A DNA stretch of 64,000 nucleotides from Epiperipatus broadwayi (GCA_028023455.1 JAQFVV010000233.1:996001-1060000), one strand, 5' to 3'. Counted from the first letter of the stretch, positions 1 through 12,091 are shown. Translations and numbers: made by a program. Notes: generated by a model not told the origin, from the sequence alone.

Positions 1-3000
1 AGTAGATACTTCTAAAGAATGAACCTGAATTTTCTTGTGAATATGATTGGAATAAGATCTAATGCAACTATTACTTTTATTCTTACTAATTTATAATTTG
101 TCTGATAGTCTATGCTTTTTTTATAATAATTTTTTTGTGTAAACAAAGTGTGTGTAATAATCAGTTCATGGGTTGGGTAAAATTTAATCATTGCAGAATA
201 TTTGAGTTTATAGCACCAATACTATTATATCCAACAACTGTTGACTAAAATCTATTGTTTATATTAATATACATATTAATGTCTTCAAGAAGAACATTTT
301 GATGTTTTAATAGTAATTCTGTAATAATGTTTTCTAGTAAGGAATAAAAACTTACTTTTTGTGTATTTTCAAAATATAATATAGGATCATATGCACTAAT
401 ATGCAACAGTTGGTCCAGATCTTCATCTCCCACATGTATATATAATCAGCACTCGGTTTATATTAATATAGCAAATCTACACATTTTAACAGACAGGCTC
501 CAATCCTATTCCCTCTCCAACTATATCACTAAAAATCTGATGATGGAATGCCCAAAGCCCTTGATGATGCCAATAATTTTATACCCATGTTGACCTTAAG
601 TCTATCAGACCCTCTCATTATTATTTCTATCACTTTAACAAGTTATCTCTCAGAAATGACAATCTAGTAGGGCTGTAAAGACAATACCATTTTAGACTAT
701 CTATTTTATATATCTTCCACCTTCGTGGTAGGCAGGAAGATGTTTAAATTGAGCTATGAAAATATACAATCTTTGCCAAGCTGACAATTTTGTACCAAAT
801 TCTGTTCAAATTTGACTCATTATGATTTGTATGGTTTTGAGCAAAGATCACAAATTTAAGATCACTTCTTTACTAAACCTGACCCAATTTTCTTAATTCG
901 TAACTGCCTGATCAAAAAAAAAATAAGAAAAAAAATTGGGTCAGTAAAGCCATGCATATGTAATTAAAGGATGGGAATATTATTGCATTATTGTACATTT
1001 TCTTTGCAACACTATGACCTCATGCCTAATATTAAACTATTATTAAATTAGTTGTAACCGAAAGTATGCTTGACAGTTTTGAAAAGATTAAAAATATATC
1101 TCATTCTGTGTCAGATGTTTTTTGCACTTAAATCGTGGGATTTGAATATAGAATTTTTAGTCTATATTCATTCTCCATTCTATCTCAAACAACTGATTCA
1201 CATGACCATACACATGTGAAAAAAGAAATGATCTCAATATACATATTTCATGCAGAAACAATTTTGTTGCCTTATATAAAAATAAAAGTTATATCAACAA
1301 TGATAAATTTAAATTGAGATCAGTTGCTATAATTGGAATTGAAATCATATATGTATAGATATTTATGATTATGATTGATAACAATACTATATAAATTTAA
1401 GGTTTATTGAAATAAATTAGCTAAAGAAATAAAAATTAAATTTATATTTCTGTTGAGAGAATTGTCAATAAAGTGAATTGCAATTTGGCAATTTTTAAAA
1501 AAGATATATTAAACAATGTATATTACTCATGAAGGATAACATGTAAATATGCACATTAAACAACTAAGTTTAAAACAAGGTAGCCATTTTTATTTTGATA
1601 ACTAATACTACAATAAGCAGTTAAAATTAACTAGCAAAAAATCATATTTTAATAAAGTGAGAAACATGAAAAATGGATGGCTTCAGTCTTAGTTTGATTG
1701 CAGGATTTTTTTTTGTTGCAATATTTTGTTTATTAGTTGTTTCTCAATGAATCTATTATTTATATTTGTAAGCTGTATAAATTCAGGATTTTAATTTGAA
1801 ATAAATTAATATAAAATATTAATTGTAAAATCATAGTCAAAATTAAATAATAAATAAAATGTACTAAAATAAAATACAAAAAGGGTGCATAAAAAGTCAT
1901 TGCGGTAAAATACGCTATAATTAATAATTGTTATTAATTTAAAAAAAAAAAAGACATTTCTTTTAAAATATTGTTTTTTTAAAAAAAGAATATTAAGTTG
2001 TTTCTCAAGACAAGCGTTGGTAAATTTAAAAAAAATTTCCAAAATGATTCAACTTTAAGATTTGTCATTTTAAGTTTTAACTTGTATCTTACAATTGACT
2101 AATCAAGCATGATGCTAAAATAAAAAAATAACTATATTCTACATTAAAATAATATGTAGTTAGGAACAGCAAAAAAAATTAAAAAATCAGCAATGAGAGT
2201 TACTGAAAAATATCTAAAATTAATATAGGAAGTATACTTATATATTTGTCCTAGTGCTAAAGTAATTTCTGCATAAACGCAGTGTAAATTTGTGTTTGGT
2301 AGTTCATTTTTTGTGGGGGATTATTTAGCTTTTCTCCTGAATTATGATAGCCTTGAATAAATGAGTGACCATTCTAATGATAATCTTTTAAAATTATCTA
2401 TGAATACTCTACTATTTTAAGATTACTTGATCTGACAGAAAAAGTGAGCTGAAAACAATAAAATACATAGTTCAAAAGTAACCTGAAACCATTAAAATAC
2501 AATTTACAAAAAATAATAATTTGAAAATGAAGTTATACATGAAGCCTTCAAGAAGCTTTAGAATCTTAAGAATATATCAATATATAATGTGAATTATTTA
2601 AAAATCAAAAGTAGCAGAACCTTTATGTAGAAATTTATGCAGTTGGAGATGGTTAAAATTACAGGCAAAAATAAAATCTTGTTGTATTGTTGACGATGTA
2701 ATCTTTTTTAATGTTAGGTCTATATTTAATCTTAATAATTTTAATACATTTTTATTATTATTATTTATTTATGACTACAGATCAATGATATTTGCTATCT
2801 GCAGATATACATTTGAATTTTAGATATAATCAAATTCAAGCAAGCTAATATGCTAAATTAAATTATTTTTAAAGGTAATTAATTATCAAATTACCTTCTT
2901 AATAAACATAATAAATGATATGATGGACTGATAAACATTGTTAAAATTTGTGCCATATACACATAGAGATTTATAAATGAAGATTTTGGGGGACATTTTA

Positions 3001-3079
3001 TTCTTGATAGAAAGTCAGATTGAAAATAAATCTTACTTTGTTGATAATGATAATTTTATTATTATTATTACTACTACTT

Positions 3080-3115
<36 letters not shown>

Positions 3116-3290
3116 TTTTGGAATTCTATTAATAACTCTGACTTGGGTCAAAAAAGACATCAACTCATGCTTCCACATTAAATGCAGATGATTTTTCCAA
3201 AGTTGGCTGATTTATATTCATCATAACATTGAACATCTTCAAAAACTACATTACCTTGCAATTCTCCTATTGTTCACTATATGCCATCAA
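1..3290. other. A+T-rich spacer, no gene recognised
   Basis: Reading frames here are all under about 80 codons, made of low-complexity Ile/Asn/Lys/Phe/Tyr-rich residues, and show no domain. Two small structures stand out. A short imperfect inverted repeat lies at 867-891 and 932-949 (gacccaatttt against aaaattgggtc), and a CTA/TAC trinucleotide microsatellite lies at about 3069-3115. The stretch 480-760 is slightly less A+T-rich but I could not assign it to any family. Confidence 0.6.
3069..3115. repeat. (CTA)n trinucleotide microsatellite
   Basis: An almost uninterrupted run of about fourteen cta/act triplets with one ttc interruption, preceded by a short tta run. It is a simple sequence repeat with no visible coding context. 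Confidence 0.9.
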
Positions 3291-3704
3291 GTGATTTAAA
3301 ACACATTTTAGTTTAGGATATGATAATATTCCTTCTTTTATTTACAAAGATCTAGCTGAATTTATTGCAGTGCCTTTTGCTGTTAATTTAAACTTGTCAT
3401 TTGACTTATGTGCTTTTTTTTCATAATGTTCTTAAATATGCAAAAATGATCCCAATTTTTAAGAATATTTTTGAAAATTGTGATAATAACTATAGACCTA
3501 TTTCTGTTTTAAATGCTATTTCTCAAGTTTTTGAGAGATGTGTTTATAATAAAATTATTTCTGATGTTAGTAAAATCATTCCTTCTTCACAACATGGTTT
3601 TATTTTTAATAGATCTGTAGAAACTAATTTTCTAACAAATTTATGATCATATAGTACATGCAATTGAGGATAAAGAGAGAATTGAAATTATTTACTTTGA
3701 TAAA

Positions 3705-4190
3705 TATATTAAATTTAAGCGTAAACAGATAATATAATAACGTGAAAGCTAAACACCTTCAAACAGATACGCTTTAAAAATGCTTAAGTGACAGCCAATC
3801 AGATGGAATAATGGCATCACATGGGACCCCAAGTTCTAAAACACAAGCCAGAACTATTAGAAAAAGATGGATCCATCTTAATCTATGCCTCAATTATATT
3901 TAAATAAGCCAGACTCAAGCATTTTGAACTAAGAGTGTGAAGCTAAATACCTTCACATTTAATCCACTAAATATTATATATATAAATTAACAACATGAAA
4001 AAATGCTTGAGTCTGGCTTATTTAAATATAATTGAGGCATAGATTAAGATGGATCCATCTTTTTCTAATAGTTCTGGCTTGTGTTTTAGAACTTGGGGTC
4101 CCATGTGATGCCATTATTCCATCTGATTGGCTGTCACTTAAGCATTTTTAAAGCGTATCTGTTTGAAGGTGTTTAGCTTTCACGTTATTA
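3705..4190. mobile_element. Palindromic element 1: perfect 191 bp arms inserted in a LINE
   Basis: The left arm (3735-3925) and right arm (4000-4190) are perfect reverse complements over 191 bp, separated by a loop of about 74 bp. A 30 bp tail (3705-3734) is present only on the left. The direct repeat ttactttgataaa occurs at 3692-3704 and again at 4188-4200, where it restores the LINE reading (FDKVNY), so it is a 13 bp target-site duplication overlapping the arm end by about 3 bp. There is no ORF. It is related in sequence to the 5019-5865 element. Perfect arms imply recent formation or arm-to-arm gene conversion. The alternative is a foldback DNA transposon, but a 13 bp duplication is unusual for those. 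Confidence 0.85.
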
Positions 4191-5018
4191 CTTTGATAAA
4201 GTAAACTACATCATTCTTCTTTATAAATTGCACTGAATGGGTTTTTCACTAAACTTATTTATTGGTTTCAATCCTTTCTTTATGGTTGTACAATATGTGT
4301 CAACTCAGTGATAATATTTTATCTAATTCTGTATGCAGCTTAGGTGTTTTTCAAGGTAGTATTTTAATACCCATGCTTTTTAATATTTATATTAAAGACT
4401 AAAAAAAATTGCCCAAAATCTTCTGAACTATGCTGATGACTGTAAAATCTTTAGAAGAATCACATCGGTGTTTAATTGCATTCTCCTTCCAAAAGATATT
4501 GATAAATGTAGTGCTTAAAATGATCTAAATAATATGTCACATAATTTTAGAAATCTTGACTGGTTCCATATTCTAAGAAATTTGAAGTTTTATTTTTTTA
4601 AAAATTTTATTAACTCTTATAAAATTAATTCTATTGAATCCCAAAAAGATCTAAAGTCTTACTTTTTATTAATGAACCCTTTCTATCTCATTTAGAAATA
4701 ATTGTTAGCAAAGCTTTTAAAACAATGGGGGGAGAGCATATTAGTTAAGATTATCATTTCCGTGATGATACAAAATTCAGATTATTTTTATCATTGGTTG
4801 TTTCCATCATTAATATGTTCAATCATTTGCAATCCTAATTGTAAACAAGACTATAGTTTATTACAATCAGTGTTTAATAAATCTTCCAAATTTGTTTCTC
4901 TAGAAAATAAAATTGGTCTTCATTCTTCTTTTAGACAGAAATATTGAGATCTTAAATTTCTTTACAAAATCATAAATCAATAAGTTATTCTACCTGATAT
5001 AATTTCAACTATTATAAT

Positions 5019-5865
5019 AATGTAAAAGGCTGAAACCTTCAACAGATGCACCTTAAAAATGCTTATGTGATAGCCAATCAAATGTAATAATGACTGCATG
5101 TGGAACTCTCAATTAAAAAACACAAGCCAGAATTTCGAGAAATAGATGGAACCACCTTTTCTAATTAAATTTATATATAAATAAGCCAGACTCAAGCATT
5201 CTGAACTAAGAGCATGAAGCTTAAAACACTTTAACATTTAATTCACTAAATTTTATATATAAATAAACATTTTGATTTACTATGAAGCAATTTTCAAATC
5301 TAATGAAATGATAGTAACAAATGTAAATATATTAAATTTATTAAGTGCAAGCAGATGATATAATGTAAAAAGCTGAAACCTTTGACAGATGTGCCTTATT
5401 ACATTTGATTGGCTGTCATATAAGCATTTTTAAGAAGCATCTGTTGAAGGTTTCAGCTGTTTACATTATTATTATATTATCTACTTGCATTTAATAAATT
5501 TAATATTGTTACATTTATTTCTATCATTTCATTAGATTTGAAAATTGCTTTGTAGTAAATCGAAAGATTTCATGTTGTTTATTTATATATAATATTTAGT
5601 GAATTAAATGTGAAGATGTTTTAAGCTTCATGCACTTAGTTCAGAATGCTTGAGTCTGGCTTATTTATATATAAATTTAAGTAGAGAAGAAGGTGGTTCC
5701 ATCTTTTTCTCATATTTCTGGCTTGTGTTTTTGAATTGAGAGTTGCAGTCATTATTATCTTTGATTGCTATCACATGAGCATTTTTAAGGTGCATCTGTT
5801 GAAGGTTTCTGCCTTTTACATTATTATTATATCATCTGCTTGCACGTAATAAATTTAATATATTT
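5019..5865. mobile_element. Palindromic element 2: ~380 bp arms inserted in the same LINE
   Basis: The left arm (about 5019-5396) and right arm (about 5436-5822) pair over roughly 380 bp at an estimated 85-90% identity. Both include the segment aagccagactcaagcattc shared with palindrome 1. A 43 bp tail (5823-5865) is present only on the right. It matches, in reverse complement, the left tail of palindrome 1, so the two copies have opposite orientations. The flanks aatttcaactattataat (5001-5018) and aatttcagctattataat (5866-5883) form an 18 bp target-site duplication with one mismatch, and the LINE continues across. The element is non-coding. Confidence 0.85.
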
Positions 5866-6418
5866 AATTTCAGCTATTATAATTAGATCCTATGAAAATG
5901 ACTCACTCTGCTTCTGTCTTTTATATTCAAATGTATCATTCCAATGTTCCTAATTTTTTTTTTTTGTTTAGGCTACCCTCTTTATACAATCAGATTTTTA
6001 CTAATACTAATCATTTTAATTTAGATCATAACCAATTTTGTAATATGCTTAAATTTAAATATCATTGTTAATTAATTTAAATTTATTTTACTTATTTATT
6101 TTTTTGTTTGTTACTTTCTTTTATTATGTTATATGCATTGTGTTTATTCCCTTTACTACTTTAAGGTGTAACCTCTAATTGATTACATGCTATTGTTTAG
6201 CACTTAAATAAATGTATTGAATTTAGTTATAAGAAACTATCTTGTTATTCTAGCATAGTTACAGGTTTTTAAATCTCCACTACACTTTTCTGAAAGTAGA
6301 ATATTCTCACACATGATGATGATGAGTAAACATACAGACCTTTGATTGTACAAAATAAATTACTTATGATATTTATATATGTAAGAGATGCTTCACGTAA
6401 AATTGGGCCATATACAAC

Positions 6419-6540
6419 TTTTTTTAAATTTTTTTTTTTTTTTTCATATGTCATAGCATCTGCCGGGACGCGAACCCACACCCATCTGCAACCAACTACT
6501 TGCTTGCACGGCGGCTGCGATACCTCTCGGTTTGTAAGTG
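6419..6540 (-). mobile_element. tRNA-like SINE head with A-tail
   Basis: Read on the minus strand from 6540, a less A+T-rich block contains gtgggttcgcgtcccggca (6458-6480), a good match to a pol III B box (GGTTCGANNCC) with T-arm-like symmetry. It follows an A-box-like region about 40-50 bp upstream. The block ends in a run of A (the plus-strand T-run at 6426-6444). This is what a tRNA-derived SINE with a truncated body looks like. A decayed tRNA pseudogene is the alternative. I could not fold a full cloverleaf by eye. Confidence 0.55.
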
Positions 6541-6559
6541 CTTTTAATTATTTTAATAA

Positions 6560-7480
6560 TAAATAATAAAATTTTTGTAATCTACTTGGTAATTTATATA
6601 TATTCCTAAATAAATTGGGATTAAACATAGAGATTTGAATTTCTTTATTTTATTTTTATCTCTTTTTTTTTGTCTGTATTATACAGTCTGTTTAATTTTT
6701 TGGTTTTTAAGTTTGGAAATTAATTAAATTTTTGCAATATTCATTTAATTAATTTTATTGTTTAGGAATTCTCAATGTAACACATTTTATAAAGAACAAC
6801 ATTGCTTTTTGATAAACAGTTCTGAAAAATATATACCAAATTTTAAATCAATTGAATTTTAGTTGAGAAAAATCAAACTGCAACAGCGATTTGTTTAACT
6901 CACAGTCCATGCATAAGAATAAGATTTTTCTTTTTAATTTTACCACAAAAACGTTAAATTATTTAAACAAACAATACATGTATGATAACGTACAAGTATT
7001 TAAATCGACTTAGATAATATATGACAGATTGTAAGCCCACGACAATGCTTGCAGCTTCAGCAAAACTTATTAATTTTACAATTCTATGTAACTTTTATCA
7101 AATAGTTTTTTTTTGTTTTTTTTTATAAAATCTTTACCTAACAAGTTATTGTGAGTTGTAAATTCTACTTAGTATTGAATGTATTTCATGAATAATGACA
7201 TTTATGGAAAATTGTTGCAGACAAAAATGTTTTAAATTTTGAATCTAAACATTTGTTTTAGAAAATATTTTTTTTTGCAGGGTTAATTATTGGTAAATCA
7301 GGATTAAATTATATCAAGCTGAAAGTTCACACAAATAGATATTATTGTTCAACAATAAGCATCTAAATTATCCCACGAATATTATGGTACCAAAATTTCA
7401 TCACAAAACTTTTTGTTCTGTTTTGTTCTTAGTCATTATGAGAACACAATTTGTTTAAATAATATATATATATATATAAA
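6560..7480. other. A+T-rich spacer
   Basis: No reading frame, repeat or RNA signature is recognised. Short T-runs and an (AT)n tract at 7461-7478 abut the next repeat cluster. Confidence 0.6.
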
Positions 7481-7648
7481 AGTAAAAATCAGTCACATGT
7501 CACATGACCTATATAGCTTGCATTACCAATATAAAATATATAAAGATCCTGATAATAGCTCTAAACAAGCTTATTTATTTTATTTTTTATGATAAATGCC
7601 ACAAGAGAAAATACCTGATGCCTTTATCTATGATGGTCCCCATTCTCA

Positions 7649-7690
7649 GACTGGTTTTGAGTATGGCTCTTATCAGTAAGGAGCTAGGAC
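7649..7690 (-). ncRNA. Hammerhead-ribozyme-like motif, degenerate copy
   Basis: Reading minus from 7690: GTCC, then CCTTA as stem I 5' side, CTGATAA (7676-7670) in place of CTGATGA, stem II GAG-CCATA-CTC (7669-7659), AAAA (7658-7655), C with a CA loop, and the cleavage triplet GTC (7651-7649), followed by TGAGA. TTA/TGA and C-G pair in stem I. The invariant G8 is A and G12 is A, so catalysis is not expected. Compared with the copy at 8125-8180, paired positions changed to other compatible or wobble pairs. Confidence 0.5.
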
Positions 7691-7929
7691 ATTAGATTCA
7701 AAATATTAACTCAAGCCAAGCATTTATCTACATGTAGGTGTCTGAAGATTTAGATCTTTTTTTATATTTAATAATTAGATGTCTTCAATTTAACTCTTTA
7801 ACTAAAAAAACTATATGGGCCTGAATTAAATTCAGTGATCCCATATATTAGTAGGCTTAGCAAGTTAATATACCAAAGCTCTAATAGCAAAATTATAATA
7901 TTAGTAAAAATCGGTCACATGTCACATGA

Positions 7930-7930
<1 letters not shown>

Positions 7931-7987
<57 letters not shown>
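7931..7987. repeat. (AT)n microsatellite
   Basis: An uninterrupted run of about 57 bases of alternating T and A inside the inverted-repeat cluster. It can itself form a hairpin and may be length-variable. Confidence 0.95.
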
Positions 7988-7988
<1 letters not shown>

Positions 7989-8124
7989 CTTGCATTACCA
8001 ATATATAATATATAAAGAGTCTGCTAATAGCTCTAAACAAGCTTATTTATTTTATTTTTTATGATAAATGCTACAAAAAAAAATACCTGAAGCCTTTATC
8101 TTGAGTTAATATTTTGAATATAAT

Positions 8125-8180
8125 GTCCTAGCTCCTCACTGATGAGAACCATAGCTCAAAACTGGTCTGGGGATGGGGAC
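8125..8180 (+). ncRNA. Hammerhead-ribozyme-like motif, best-conserved copy
   Basis: All parts of a type I hammerhead with minimal stem III can be placed. Outer stem I is GTCC (8125-8128) with GGAC (8177-8180). Inner stem I is CCTCA (8134-8138) with TGGGG (8168-8172). The core box is CTGATGA (8139-8145). Stem II is GA-A-C/G-C-TC around CATA (8146-8157), with one A-C mismatch. AAAA (8158-8161) stands where GAAA is expected. C8162 pairs with the G of the cleavage triplet GTC (8165-8167). The G12-to-A change would remove the catalytic general base, so this copy is probably inactive. Hammerheads with very short stem III are known from Penelope-like elements. Confidence 0.6.
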
Positions 8181-8609
8181 CATCATAGATAAAGGTTTTA
8201 GGTATTTTCTCTTGTAGCATTTATCATAAAAAATAAAATAAATAAGCTTGTTTAGAGCTATTAGCATGCTCTTTATATATTACATATTCGTAATGCAAGC
8301 TATATAGGAATTGTGATATGTGACTGATTTTTACTAATATTATAATTTTGCTATTAGGGCTTTGACTATATTAAATTGCTAAGCCTACTAATATATGAGA
8401 TCACTGAATTTAGTTCAGGACCACATAGTTTCTTTAGTTAAAAAGTTGAATTTGAAGATATGTAGGTGTCTGAAGATTTAGATCTTTTTCTTAATATTTA
8501 AGAATTAGATAAATGCTTGGCTTGAGTTAATATTTTGAACCGGTCTGGGGATGGGAACCATCATAGATAAAATCTTCGGTATTTTCTCTTGTAGCATTTA
8601 TCATAAAGT

Positions 8610-11600
8610 ACTCTCACCTAAAAGAAACTCTAAACTAAGATTGACTTTCTGGCTAACTATGTTATAACTATACTATAACTACAGTCACGTTATATAAATA
8701 ATGACTATTAAAAAAAATAATACTATTCTGACCAGCTCAAGATATGCTACTGACATTTAATATCTCATAAAATTAATATCTTATAATAATTAATTATAAG
8801 AGAGTATTAAATTAAAATGTAATAACATTTAAGTTCACAATAAATAATTAGAGTTCCAACTAGAATATTCAAATCATTTATTTGACTAATAAATTTAATA
8901 TATGACTAGCTCATTATTATAAATAAAGTATAGTTCGATTAAAAAAACAAATGCAATTATGAAACTTTTTACATGAGACATTCAACAAGGTACCATGGTT
9001 TAAACATTGAGGATACATAACTAAAAATACATTCTCAATGACATGAGAATACTACCTCTTATTAAATTAATACAATAAACTACCACATAATATTCTCATG
9101 TCTTTAACAACACACATATTGTAGAAATAACAATAAATTAATTATTACTCCTTTAATAAAATACTATTTTAAAAATTTAACATCAACTGATAATTCTTAT
9201 TCATCATCTTTAAATACAAATTTTACAATTCTATAAAAAAATAATCTTGGGTTCCTTTTTAAAACTAATAATAAAAAATAAATAAATTAAGACCCTGTAG
9301 TTAAATATGATGAGGGACTTTACATAATGTCTAACTACTCTTACAAAATAACCAATGACTCTTAACATTAAATCCATTTAATACTAATATTTAACAATAA
9401 AAACAAAATAATAAGATTCTAAAAAATATTGTAAATCTTTTGTTTATTCATATGATATACTTAATATAATATATTTTATGATATAGTGGCAATGTTAAAT
9501 ATCTTAAATGGATATTGGACCATTTTAAAATAATCACCAATGATTATATTTTTTATAATGATAATAATTATGATTATACACTAATAAACTCAATAAAATG
9601 TAATAGTAATAATATTTTAAGTAATCTTTATGAATCATGTGCAAACAAATAATGTTTAAAAACATTAATTTCTTATGGATCATGCATGTGGAATGAAGAA
9701 TCAAAGAATGACACTTAGACAAATTAAAACTCCAATAACAAAGTAATTAAAAAAATGAACAATTTTATTATATTTCAACAACATTGGAACTATTATACAA
9801 TAAAATTAAAAAGAATGTTTACAAGCTGTAATATAAAAAATTAACATTATTTAACATTAAAATATTTATACAAGAAATATTACAAGTAAATAAAAATAAA
9901 TAATAAGATAGCCTTCATTCCAACTACCTAAAATAAAATAAGATCTTACAGATAATATACTATTTTATTTAATAAAACAATAATATTCTATTGTTTTATG
10001 GTGAGAAAATAATAACAATAAACATCATAATTTCTAAAACTGAATGCTACATTTATAACATCTTAAAAATATATTTGTTATTATGTAATTAGGAAATATA
10101 AATTTAGATATAAAATATCCCACTCTAAACTCAACACAAAATAAAAATATTTTAAATTATTAAAATATTTCTTTGCAATTCAGCAAAGCATTATCTTCAT
10201 ATTTCACTATGTTCAAGTACACCTGGGTCTCATTTTATGCGGATTTTTTTTATGCAATTTTGAAGTTATGCAATTCATGTTTTTTCTTAAAATCTTTTTA
10301 TGCAGGTTTTCTTTTATGTGATAAAAAAGTTCATATTTTACTATATTTATTAAATATCAAAAATTTAAATTATTAATAACTTATTTTGACTTGAAGTACT
10401 TTTTTTTTCAAAAATATAATGTTATATTACCAACTAATGTATGGCCTGAAGCTATTTAGAATCTTGGCTTCTATGTAAATAAACTACTTATACTTATGAG
10501 TAAATAATAATAATAGATTTATATTTATGAGTATAAAAATATTGCAATAAATATTCAAAAATTTTGTCAGATATAACAGAAATAAATATTCTTTTAGATT
10601 TTTAAAAATAATCAGAAATAATGAAGATTTTTTTTGATTTTGTAAACTGAAAATAATCTTTTTAATGATAATGTATAATCTTTTTGTTTTGATTGCAATC
10701 TCATTTTTTTAATATAGAAACAAAATGTGAACATTTAAATTTTATTTCAGTAGTAAACAAAAATATCTATCAAATAAAGACAAATTTATTATTTTCTGAT
10801 AAGTAATAATCATTTAATCATAGATTTTATGTTGATGTGTGAAACAAAGAAAAATGTCAGAAAATGCTGAAATCTGAGAGCGTTCGCTGCAATGAACAAC
10901 CTCTTAAATTCCAACAAGAGCTAAATAGCTGTATGTCTGGATATTGCGAGCTTTATAAACAATTAGTAAAACTATGTAATTAAACAATTAGTAAAATCAT
11001 CATCTCAAAGTTTAATCACTGATTACATTGTCAACAGAAAAACATTAAACACAGCCAAGACTGAAGGCGGTGCTATTTGTATTTTCTTTTGTGACAAATC
11101 TGGTTTTTTACCAGTTCATAAATGAACTTCATATAGTGAAATAGCAATAATGATTAAAATATGTATGAAAAAATGTAAAAGTAAATACTGTAGTTAATAA
11201 AAAAAGTAAAAAAAGTTTAGACAAATAGTGATAACCATTTAAAAAATAAGGGAAAAAAGAAATTTCAACGTCTGAAATAATTATTACTTTATTGTTTGTT
11301 TATAATTTTTAATTCATCATTAACTAAGTTTAATTTACATCTTCAGTGATAATTTCTTTATATTCCTCACAAAATTATCTTTCAAACCATATATAATATG
11401 TCTTACCTAAGATAATCCATAGCTTCAGAATCTCCAAAAGTATTCACATAAGAATTCTTCATTTTTATCTTGTACCCCAAAAGTTACCAAATGTCAAAGG
11501 TGTCTATAAGAAAAAGATTAATCCTAATAAAAGATACAAAACAAATCACTTCCAGAAGATAGATATGCATTTGTCATCATAGCAATTGGCTTCTTGTCTA

Positions 11601-11670
11601 TCTAAAACTAGAAATTGTAGGCTACTATCTGCATCACTGATAAAATGAGTTTCATCTCTTCATTTTATAT
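8610..11670. other. A+T-rich spacer, no gene recognised
   Basis: About 3 kb of low-complexity sequence without recognisable domains. Around 10217-10330 the words ttttatgcgg, tttatgcaatttt and ttatgcaattcat recur. This may be CpG-decayed ttacgcg-type terminal repeats seen in some pogo/Tigger elements, but no second end was found. Confidence 0.5.
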
Positions 11671-11676
11671 TTTTTG

Positions 11677-11745
11677 TGTACACCAGTGATGCTTATATTC
11701 ATTATGCACACCAGTGATGTTTATATTCTTTATGCACACCATCAT
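11677..11745. repeat. 30 bp tandem repeat, ~2.3 copies
   Basis: The unit cacaccagtgatgyttatat followed by tcwttatg is repeated with a 30 bp period, and a third partial copy ends at caccatcatgg. Divergence between units is a few bases. No function is suggested. Confidence 0.75.
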
Positions 11746-11807
11746 GGCATAGGCAAAAATCAGAATTTGATTATTTGACTGCATATGTAATCTTTCTATA
11801 CATTTTA

Positions 11808-12091
11808 TTATTAGTTTTGTAAATCATTACTTGTAAACACAAACACACCATATAAACATAATAATAAATTATTAAACTTTTTTGAGAATCATTATTTTTA
11901 TAAAATAAGTGGACTAGTACTTAGAAAATTACCATAGATTTCTGAACATTTGATTATTAATTTTGTAAAACATTACATGTAAACACAAACACACCATATA
12001 AACATAATAATAAATAATAAATTATTAAACTTTTTGAGAATCATTATTTTTATAAAATAAGTGGATTAGAACTTAGAAAATTACCATAGAT
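11808..12091. repeat. ~146 bp tandem duplication
   Basis: Unit 1 (11808-11939) and unit 2 (11954-12091) share the full order: ttattarttttgtaaa, aacacaaacacaccatataa, gagaatcattatttttat, aagtggaytag, ttaccatagat. Unit 2 has an extra aataaataa. Identity is high with scattered substitutions, so it is a moderately old local duplication. Confidence 0.85.

Larger units (their letters stand above)
3300..6240 (+). pseudogene. CR1/Jockey-like non-LTR retrotransposon (LINE), decayed and split by two palindromic insertions
   Basis: The reverse-transcriptase domain is readable in pieces. A GYDNIPSFIYKDLAEF segment starts near 3310. It is followed by the PIFK and NYRPISVL block and QHGF within 3401-3646, then FDKVNY at the first junction and an intact catalytic YADD at 4429-4440. 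A C-terminal region follows at 4702-4990, resuming after 5866 with a RSYENDSL segment. NYRPISVL...QHGF with YADD is typical of the CR1/Jockey group (known family trait). Stops and frameshifts separate the pieces, so it is dead. Two palindromes (3705-4190 and 5019-5865) interrupt the coding frame, and the LINE sequence rejoins on each side. The A+T-rich tail with aataaa-like sequence near 6208 is probably the 3' UTR. The 5' half, including the endonuclease, is absent. Confidence 0.85.
7481..8607. mobile_element. Nested inverted-repeat cluster (Penelope-like, with hammerhead motifs)
   Basis: A module of about 200 bp (gctctaaacaagcttattt ... gataaatgc ... atagataaag) occurs in four places: direct at about 7500-7692 and 7988-8100, inverted at about 8185-8300, and inverted and truncated at 8535-8607. 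A second module (gtgtctgaagatttagatc, tcactgaattta, tagtaaaaatc) occurs at 7735-7915 and inverted at 8320-8530. A terminal-like sequence, agtcacatgtcacatgac, appears at about 7490 and 7912 and as a diverged inverted copy near 8310. There is no ORF. The arrangement of direct and inverted partial copies resembles nested Penelope-like terminal repeats. I found no clean target-site duplication. Confidence 0.65.

Noticed and set aside
3069-3115. (CTA)n as a coding homopeptide tract
   Set aside because: No open frame of useful length surrounds it.
5019-5865. Hammerhead motif in palindromes 1 and 2 (CTGAACTAAG...CTTAAAAC)
   Set aside because: CTGAACT does not match CTGANGA and no cleavage triplet is placed, so the resemblance is too weak.
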